A stretch of DNA of 64,000 nucleotides, taken from the NCBI GenBank assembly GCA_009760855.2, contig WPIO01000001.1, positions 23,887,001 through 23,951,000 on the forward strand, in the 5' to 3' direction. This document shows, in pieces, positions 55,663-64,000 of this stretch. Within the stretch, counting starts at the first letter, position 1; every line of letters starts with the position of its first letter. The notes beneath the pieces are model-generated. The model saw only the letters and a program-made list of their open reading frames with translations, had not been told where the DNA came from and did no database searches. The stretch comes from Cristatella mucedo. Lineage: Eukaryota > Bryozoa > Phylactolaemata > Cristatellidae. The position numbers and the translations under genes are program-made.

Positions 55663-56182
55663 GCAATAAGGCAATACAGTTGGTCAACAACTCAGCAGCT
55701 AGGCTTATCTGTCGTGAACATTACAATTGCCACATTACACCACTTCTTACCAACGTGTAATGGCTCCCGGCAAGCATCGTTTCGACTTGAGGTTTTGCCA
55801 ATCACTTGTAGATCCCTTTATTCTCATTTTTTCCAGCCTGTCTTTCTAAACTACCTACCAACCAAGGTTAGGAAGGGCACCACGGGCTATTATGACTCAA
55901 GTCATTTGGCAGTGTCTCGAACTAGCCTCAAATCCTGTAGAGACAATGCTTTTAGCTCGAATGCTTCTAAAGCCTAGAACTCCCGACTGACGTCTGCCAT
56001 CGATCTGAATGTTCCTCGTAGCATTTGCTCTGTTGGTGTGAATTGTCCTTTACGTGCGTATGCAAGCTAATGCTGAGTATGTTATAACTAATCATATTGA
56101 CATGCTTTTCTTGTAGCATATATAAAGAGCCTAGAAAGAGATTAAGTTATATAAGTGCTCTATACAATTGCCCTATTATTAT
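55663..56182 (+). mobile_element. host LINE-A, right piece
   Basis: Continues the host reading: CAATACAGTTGGTCAACAAC, RLICREHYNCHITPLLTNV-like sequence, then FRLEVLPITCRSLYSHFFQP and DNAFSSNASKA, and a tail with CTAGAAAGAGATTAAGTTAT and ATTATTAT near 56175. Older and more decayed than its insert. Confidence 0.85.
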
Positions 56183-57636
56183 ATTAATAAAAAAAAATAA
56201 TTATTATTATCATTATCATCAGGCGGCCTTTTCACATACTTAAAGCCTTGGCTGCTTCAGATCTATCACTGAGTGAGCTGCTACAATGCTTTGGACCAAA
56301 ATATTTGTAATAAAAATCAGTGTGCAGTCCACACGGTTTAGCAGGTATGGTGTGTTAAGAGTTTTAAATAAGAAAATCAAACGAGTGAAACGTGTTATTG
56401 GATGATGACATTGTTTGAGATTATTAATAGTTCTCGCATCATAATGGTTGGTAACTGGTTGTACTATACTCTATGGTTAGGTGGCACCAACCAAGTGGTG
56501 GAGCCAGCGGGCATTTGCCTCCCTCATAGCGGGCAGAAACCTTGGCCGATTCCAAATTATTTGCCCTTCCCTCACCAACGACAAAATTATATCCTTCTTC
56601 TACTCGTTGAGCAACCGCCGAGTACGTGTCGAATAAACACTATGATAGATGCACGACCGGCCATACTCGTGGAGGAGAACCGTTATTGATAAATAAATCG
56701 CACCTGTATATACTATTTTGCACAATATTAAATTTGTTTACATTGCTTACTGTCATGTTCTGATTCATCATCGATTCAGTTAGCTTAATGCACATCTTGC
56801 TGTTCACTAATATGACAGCAATTTTAAATAGATATTTCAAATGTTATTATTGTCAAGATAGGGTTTGCTAAAACTAAATGCAAGTAACACAGATGTCATA
56901 TTCAGTTATGACTTGATATACAGTTAGGTCGCCATAATGTGAGCCATACCTTGACCTTCGATCCCATGAACCCTCTGTAAGTTTTTTGCTCCCTGATGTT
57001 TTCTATGTGTACCTGTAAATAAATGAAGGTCGTGTTTGAGATTATTCAGAAAAGACACCACTAACTCCAAGTCAAATTTAGAATGGCTGAATCTGAGGGC
57101 TCAATCAAAGTTAAGAGATGTAAGCCTTTTGCTTATTGTTCATGACATTTTTAGTAATGTTATAGATTAGAATCTTTCTTATGAACAAACAGGCAAAATT
57201 CATCTTAAGCAATCGTGTCAAACAAATAGCCACTAATATGTCATTTTTCCCGAGGTTGCATATACAAGTACCTGTCGCAACTGCTCCGTTGGAGTTTTCC
57301 TCAAAAATGGTTTCGCTCTAGACACAGCGAGTGGTGGACCAGTAGGTGCATTGGCATGATACCTTGACCTCTTTGGATCCTACAAAATAAATGCCTTGCA
57401 GATGATCACATTGATGAAGGGAAATACATGGACCATGTTGATAGCTGCCTGGTTTATAGTCAGTGTGAGTCATAAAATCATTGTTAAACGTAGATTTGAG
57501 AGCAACACATAAATAAATTTGTTAAGCTGTTTATATCCGCCAGCACAGTGCAAATTATTATTTCGATTCAAGATATTTTACTTGAGAAGTCGTCTTTGTG
57601 AAGCACTAAATCTATACCCAATCAATATCCGAGTTC

Positions 57637-57835
57637 TAATAATAATAATACAGCATGTACATAGCACCCAAGAATACTAAACCTCTTTCTAGGTACTTTA
57701 TATAAGATATGAGGTAAATAAGTTTGTCGATTGGTTCGTGATAAGATAAACATTCTCAGCACACATAGGCACACAATGGACGATTCACAAAGGCAGATAA
57801 AATGCTGTGAGATTATATAGGTGAGTTTTTTCTTA
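57637..57835 (-). mobile_element. LINE-A 3' fragment
   Basis: AATAATAATAATACAGCATG, AATACTAAACCTCTTTCTAG and CACATAGGCACACAATGGAC on the plus strand are complementary to the LINE-A tail and UTR. A LINE-B copy in the opposite orientation abuts it at about 57836. Confidence 0.8.
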
Positions 57836-58500
57836 GTTCTGCCTCGGCTTGATTATTGTAATTCCCTTTTGGCTGGGCTACCAAAAAAAAGCAACTAGGT
57901 CACTGCAGCTGACTATGAATATAGGTGCAAGGCTAGTCTTCAAGTCCCAGAGGTCGGAGCACGTGTCTCCTTTGCTAAAAGAGCTAGGATAGAGGCCGGT
58001 TGAGCAACGGATACAGAGCAAAGTTCTTAGGCTGACCCACAAGGCCCAACACGGCTTGGCTCCTTCGTACCTAGCTAAACTTCTGCAACAGTTTCAGCCT
58101 CTTTGTGCCCTCAGGTCCTGTGTGGACAATAAATTAGCTGTTCCATTCCTCCACTTAAAGACCATTGGCTACAGAAGCTTTAGCTCTGCAGGTCCTAGAT
58201 TGTGGAACTCACTTCCATAATTCTTATGCAACGACTACTTCTCTCCTGCTGCCGACTATGGCTCATCCTTTTCAGCGGTCCTGAGCTGCTACTTCTATGC
58301 TACTCACTACCTCAACTGCTCTCCTGACTCTGCTATGCTTCCCACTTTCTCTTTGTTTCATGAGATGATGTCTGTTGGCTACCGAATGCGTACCGAAAGC
58401 TGCTTAGGCTGTGAGTGCGCTATACAAAACTCTCCTGCTAAACACCCACATAGTCTGTATGACTTTGTGGAGCTACAGATGGACATACATTACATTTACA
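57836..58500 (+). mobile_element. LINE-B 3' copy
   Basis: Starts in CLDYCNSLLAGLPKK-type sequence (SASA: TCGGCTTGATTATTGTAATT) and runs through DHVSPLLKELG, QRIQSKVLRLTHKAQHGLAP and LRSCVDNKLAVPFLHLKTIG. The full 3' UTR follows, ending in TGGAGCTACAGATGGACATA and ATTACATTTACATTT. One of the longer 3' copies of this family. Confidence 0.9.
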
Positions 58501-59129
58501 TTTTCAGCTTCTTTTTTAATGTCTTCAAATCAGGGGATGTCTTAACATCAAAAGATGCAACTCAAGACAGTGAAGCTAAGTATGTACCTAGGAATATTTC
58601 TCTCCCACAAGACATGAGTATAGATCGGCTTTGAGCTGGATTGACAGGCATAACTACTGACAGCCATTTAAGAGGGTTCAGTTGGGAAATGTTACATTAT
58701 TAAACAAGCATGACACTAGGGAGCTTGTTTAGAATAGTCGGAATATTTGGATACGCACTGTTATGCATTTGCGTAACACGTGAGGTAGACCACCGTGCAT
58801 TTCTCGCAGGAGCAAGCTTCAATCAATCTGCCTCTGCTGGTGGTATCCTGCACTACTCCCTGCTAAGTTCCATTTGTTCTCTATGTATACCTAACCACTT
58901 GCCAAGGCCACTCGGTACTACATCGGGCTTCATTTTAATGCACACCAAAAAATTGCACCATCTTTAACTTTTGCTCTCCTAGACCTATCTCAGAGATCGC
59001 CTTCGTAGAGATACATATTGCACTGTAATTAGTTCAAAGGATTGAAAAACTTCTAATGTGCTTGACGACAAGATAGAACTTGCCATCCAGAACACCAAAC
59101 AGCATAAAAAATTAGAACAGTACATGGGA

Positions 59130-59700
59130 GCTTGGAGATTAAATTATCTAATAGCTGTCAAAATCTTGGTATCGTCTTTGTCAATTATCTAAGCTTCAGA
59201 AATATTTTACAAAAGGCTGTTAGTCCCATTGTCATATGCACAGTACCAGAGTTAGAAAATATTGAGGCATTGATGAACTTTTTAAGTTGCTCAATTGACT
59301 AGTCCATGGAAAGACTAATTGTAAGCGTTCTATCGGTTTGGACCTCCTTGCAAAAACTTTCTGACTTCACCCCACAACTAGTTCTAATTTGCCAGCACCC
59401 TTGCATTCTGGTCAATCACAACTGACTTACTTTCCACCTCCAAGAATCCTCAACAACCACTAAAGAGAATGCATACAAATTTGTCAATGCATCTTTAAAA
59501 TCCTGTGTTTTCATCCACCATCGAAGGAACCTTAAGGTTCTGTCACTCAGCTTTAGGTCCCTCCATAGTTTGGCTTCAGCCTACTTATCAGATCTACTCC
59601 TCCACTAGGCTAACCATAGTGCTTCCTTTGCAGCAAATGTAAAGTGCCAAGAAAGAGATTAAGTTCTTTGAGGGTGCCATGCAAAAGCGTTATTATTATT
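59130..59700 (+). mobile_element. LINE-A 3' copy, strongly diverged 5' part
   Basis: The 3' end is clear: LRFCHSALGPSIVWLQPTYQ-type blocks around 59540-59610, then GCTTCCTTTGCAGCAAATGT, AAAGTGCCAAGAAAGAGATT, TTGAGGGTGCCATGC and (ATT)4. The part before 59500 (NLGIVFVNYLSFRNILQKAV) is a distant match to NLGVMFQSDLSLDDRISSTV. About 120 bp between the two are unclear. Confidence 0.65.
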
Positions 59701-61557
59701 CTTTTTCTCTTCATGCTTTATGCTACACTCGATGTGCTAGCATTGTTAGCACAAGCATCAGCACCAAATGGTTTTCAAACCAGTGTTTTTGCACACGAAA
59801 TTGCTCTTTCAAAGTTGGTGCTAACTGGCTTCTGTGATAACTCCGAATACAGTGCATATGATTGTCATCCTTAAGCTATCACTGACAACACTTTAAATGC
59901 ATAATCAGACTATATTGGGCAAGCTCCTGATCCATATCAAACTTTTGGTATTACCTGGCAATGTAGCATGCAATCAGTAAAGTAAATTAAGCTCCCAAGC
60001 CACAATAAACCTTATCGTTGGCCTAGCGCAGCAATGATCAAATATCACCAATCAAACCCAGCTTGCCCCTTTGCAGTCGCTGGTGCTCCGGTTACACCAT
60101 CCGTGGCCTTAAAAGCGTGGTTACACATGCTGTGTAACAAGCACTCAACAAAGTCAAACAAAGACTTGGTTACTAACAGTGTCTCCAACAGATGTTACTA
60201 TGCTCTGAATGAGCAGCACTATTGAAAGCAAATACGGCAAGGTGTTTTAAAATGAGGAGCAGCCCAAGCAATTAAAATCCTTTCATGCTCCTTCAACAGA
60301 TTGCGGTGTCGGAAGTCGTCACATGAACAAGCCATTAGCAGTGCAGCAAAAGTTGCTGGCACTAGCAGAATACAAGATATTTTGCCGGCAGAAAGTATCC
60401 TGGCTCTGTAGGAGCAATGAAGTATCGACACTGAAGACAACATTTCTAAGCCAGGTACGATTGCATGCCAAATAGCCAACATGCAGCACTACCTACCTGA
60501 CCAGCATATATACCGGTGGCATTCCTCGGTGTGGTCAAGGCACCTTGGTTGTCATCGCTATGAGTATGTGCACTCATGGCTGCCTATCAACGGGCTGTCT
60601 TTGACCTACACCAAGAGACAGGCAAAGCCGAGATCAGACGATTGCAGTTCACACGGGAAGATATCTGAATGAATGTAAGACCATATTTCCATAACTCTCA
60701 CTTTTTGTTTATCTAGTAACGATTACATTTTGGAGCCGAAGAGCCACCAGAAAAATGAGCTTCAGCAGCACTCGGCGAGGCTTCCCACGGCACTAGCGAA
60801 TTGACACACTGCATTCTGAGAAAAGAGCATTGCCCTTCAGCAGTTGCTCCAGTAGCTCACTCTTCTACTGGTCAAACATAATAACCTCAATTAATTACAT
60901 CTACCCACACATTAGTAGCCTAGACCAGTGCTCACAGCCAGAATGTATGGCCACCGATGAGCTGCCTCGCTAGGACCTAAAAGGACCATTCTCAATTACT
61001 AAACATTATCTTTTCTTGTAAAGAAAGTCACTTGCATGTCCCGTGGAGCTCTACTATGCTAGAAACCTCTACCCTTCGGTCGAGCTGGATGAAATGGCGT
61101 GACTCTCACCTCTGGTTTCTGGGCGTCGTTGCTTTACGGCAGAAATCCTCTCTTTTGCTGAATACACACTGAACGATACTATACTGAACATGCGTATGTT
61201 GCTACAGAGAATGATTGAGCCTTTAATTCACGAAGCATGCCAACGAGCTAAAATTCGGTCGCAAGTTTGCCAAATGTTGGTCTTTCACTATTACTGTAGA
61301 TGTAGAGTTTGAAATTGCATCAAAATAAATAAAAAAATGTATCCTTTGCATCGAGCCTCTTCTGTTTACGTCATGACTAGCCACTTAATAGTTCTGCCAA
61401 AGGTCACGCATCCTGAGATTCCAAATTTAGGTACTCCTGGCTGGAAATGATTCAATCGTCTTTCAGTACTGCACCTACAGGCGGAGCCAGGACTAAACCT
61501 GGAAGGAGTCGGAATTGGCCTTTTCATAGCAGTCCATCATCAAAAGATTAAAAGGGC

Positions 61558-61782
61558 GTGTCAGGCGGCCAAGTCACCCGACACAATCCTCCGGTCGGTA
61601 AAAGAAGGGATCAATGCCTGAGGATCCATAGCAAGATGGCCAAGTCTGCATTTTCTGGGCTAACGCAGAGAAAATTTGAAAGTCTAGCCGGTAGGCCATG
61701 TAACAGCATACCGAAGTTGTTTCTGTGTGCAGCCAAGAAAGAAGCTGCTTACAAAAAAATGCACCTGACAGTCATCCGGTAG
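61558..61782 (+). other. 74-codon open frame, basic, unidentified
   Basis: Reads MSGGQVTRHNPPVGKRRDQC, then MAKSAFSGLTQRKFESLAGR and AAKKEAAYKKMHLTVIR before the stop. Lys/Arg-rich and protein-like in composition, but there is no family match, no clear splice sites and no poly(A) signal close by. Could be a small gene, an exon or chance. Confidence 0.2.
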
Positions 61783-62022
61783 GAAGTATCACGAAAAACT
61801 CGTCTAGATTAGATGTCTTCAAAAAGTGACAAGAGATATTGATGGAAATTGTCAACAAGTTTTCGACTTGCCAAGCCGATCTCACGCTCCTTAGAAAGCG
61901 TATGACAACTGTTGAAGCTGCTGCTTAATTGATAGCCTAAGCCAATGAGATTAAATGACAGACAAATAAAAAAAAAAGCAAGCAAGAATTCGGGATCGTA
62001 AGGTGGGCTTCTCTGCCTCTGT

Positions 62023-62024
<2 letters not shown>

Positions 62025-62057
<33 letters not shown>

Positions 62058-62072
62058 AGTGTGTGTGTGTGA
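62025..62072. repeat. (GT)n microsatellite
   Basis: GT run of about 15 units, one GAGA interruption, then six further GT units. Confidence 0.95.
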
Positions 62073-62421
62073 GGGCGTTTCGAGTGAAACTTTCATACAA
62101 ATAATTTTTTTCGTAAGACTTTAATTAGGGATAGCTCTCCATTACTTCTTTCCCTTGCCTGGTGGAAGGAGAGAGAGAGGGCATGGCGCTTTTCGTTCTC
62201 ACATAAAGCGACTGACGATGGCAACGAGCACAACTGCCCAAGGATGCCTACAATACATTGAAGAAATCTTACAATGTTTTAATTCCGTTCTAGTTGCTAT
62301 AATCGGCTACTCTGGCGTTATCTTATTAACGCATGCCATGCTCGAAAGAGGTTGCGAAGGTCTTCTGGCTTCCACTACGAAAAGCTCCCCACTTCGCAAA
62401 ACTCTCTCTCTATCTCTCCAT

Positions 62422-62545
<124 letters not shown>

Positions 62546-62619
62546 TCGATTTGTATTGTGTTCAGTTTTGCATATTGGTATTATAGGTACACAATAACTA
62601 AATATGTATCTAAATATAC

Positions 62620-62627
<8 letters not shown>

Positions 62628-62666
<39 letters not shown>
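62628..62666. repeat. (TA)n microsatellite
   Basis: About 19 TA units directly before the inverted-repeat element at 62675. Confidence 0.97.
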
Positions 62667-62668
<2 letters not shown>

Positions 62669-62674
62669 CGTCTA

Positions 62675-62938
62675 CAGTCAGCCCCCGAGTTACAAAATAG
62701 ATAGGGACCGAAAAACCTGTCGTCAAATTTTCGTAAGTCGAGAATGGTAAGCGAGAGTCCTCAGTACCTCATTGCTGTCAGACAACGTTTCCTCGCTATT
62801 GCTTTTGGAGTTGTCAAAACTACTGATCGCGAGCAGATTATGAAAGTTTCTTCGATACATTTTGATTTTTGACTTTTTCGTGACCGTGGCCTTACGAATT
62901 TTCGAAGTCGAACAGTCATAAGTCGGGGGGGGCTGACT
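62675..62938. mobile_element. probable MITE with terminal inverted repeats and TA duplication
   Basis: Begins CAGTCAGCCCCCGAGTTA and ends TAAGTCGGGGGGGGCTGACT, so the ends are inverted repeats with small indels. A TA dinucleotide flanks both sides (62673-62674 and 62939-62940). A weaker inner pair (AAATTTTCGTAAGTCGA and CTTACGAATTTTCGAAGTCG) extends the symmetry. Length 264 bp with no transposase. TA duplication and CAG start suit a Tc1/mariner or pogo-type non-autonomous element; the superfamily is inferred. Confidence 0.75.
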
Positions 62939-64000
62939 TATACGAATATCCATAGAATAATTGTATGCCCGTTAAGGGAGTTTGGCTAATGAAGTGCAGA
63001 TGAGATACTAATTCTTACATATGTTGAGATAATTCGGTTTTACAACAAGTTCAAGGATTATATACCCAAAATCACAGGCGTACGGTCAAAAATAGTACCG
63101 AGGGTATTCGTTTGATATAAGTTATCGACTAAGATTTAATAACGTGTATTTTTTTGCATCTTTAAGCCCTCCTAACCTATGATTATTTTGTTGAGACCTG
63201 ATGTGCCAATGTGGTATTTGACTAGGCGAAAAATAAGTGCCAATTACAGCTGCTTTGAATCTGTCAGTAATTTACTAGCACATACTTGAGGAAAATTGTA
63301 ATTCTAAAACTTACTAGCAAACGTCAGGAAAAAACAGTTTACATTTTCTACCGTGTAAGCTCAAGCGCTGCTAGATTGACACACCAGATAAGCCGATTAC
63401 TTAGTTTCTACCACGACGGTACTCAGTAAATCTCTCATCCGATATAGTCGGCCCGAATAGAACAAGCAATAGTGTCGCCCAGGCTCCAGGCTCAGAAAAG
63501 CGTGATAGCTAAGCTTTTTATCATAGGTAATCTTCTTTGCTATATTCAGTTCCTCCATTAATCTGGTGATATTGTCATGTTTCTTACTACTATCCACCAA
63601 TCGGTATTATTGCAGCCCTGAAAAATACATATTTTTACTTCGAACCGATCGTTTCAATTACAACGATCTGTGTATCAGTCAGTGAACTGCCGCACGCTAG
63701 TTGAGCATGCTCCTGGAAATCCTGCTATTCTCTGATGGCCCCGAATTTAACTAATACAAATATACCACAAACTAAGGCTTCTATGTACTCCATTTCAGTT
63801 GTCGGCCGTTCCCATTGACTAGCGAAATGAAAGAAAAGAATTATACCACAAGGAAGTCACTGATTCGGGAGAACTTATTACGTGTGGGCACAAATTAGTA
63901 GGTACTCATTGCGATGTTATGTTAATGTGTTAATGATCACTGAGGTCACTTTGAAACGGTATTCAATACTTTCTCAATACTCAATGTTTTCTATATTCTG

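Overview
This is eukaryotic nuclear DNA from an animal, most likely an invertebrate. Genes carry spliceosomal introns. Most of the window is decayed non-LTR retrotransposons, tRNA-derived SINEs and microsatellites. There is no operon structure, ribosome-binding site or CRISPR array. The species cannot be named from the sequence.

Two genes are secure, both for mitochondrial proteins and both on the + strand. SDHAF1 (12543-12788) is a single-exon LYR-motif assembly factor for succinate dehydrogenase. TAMM41 (21461-28719) is the mitochondrial CDP-diacylglycerol synthase of the cardiolipin pathway. Its four coding exons join in frame to give 326 residues, and a poly(A) signal follows at 28907. 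Intron 1 appears to be a GC-AG intron. Introns 1 and 3 hold antisense LINE fragments, and intron 2 holds long CT and CA repeats.

Several blocks with good splice signals suggest at least one unidentified multi-exon gene on the - strand: 29609-29716 (terminal exon), 30908-30999, 32615-32980, about 36070-36164, 46845-47038 and 52917-53133. Some neighbouring blocks have compatible phases, but I recognise no family, and they may belong to more than one gene.

Repeats, left to right: 1.2-2.3 kb LINE-A reverse transcriptase; 9.1-11.3 kb LINE fragments and a 28-bp-arm hairpin; 14.2-19.8 kb a cluster of an unnamed inverted repeat with a roughly 870-bp palindrome, interrupted by LINE-B, LINE-A and SINE copies; 37.3-39.7 kb a long degenerate LINE-A; 43.0-44.15 kb a tandem repeat of about 172 bp; 48.1-51.3 and 54.6-56.2 kb LINEs inserted inside LINEs in opposite orientation; 62.4-62.9 kb microsatellites and a probable MITE.

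LINE-A (L2/CR1-like) ends in a conserved 3' hairpin plus (ATT)n. LINE-B is a related lineage ending in ATTAC repeats. SINE-1 and SINE-2 are tRNA-derived. SINE-2 ends in a sequence like the LINE-A tail, suggesting that LINE-A mobilised it. Stretches not listed (2300-3120, 3260-4100, 4280-5700, 5890-8520, 31010-31850, 41010-42950, 44750-45300, 56190-57630, 59700-61550, 62950-64000) show no gene or repeat I can support.
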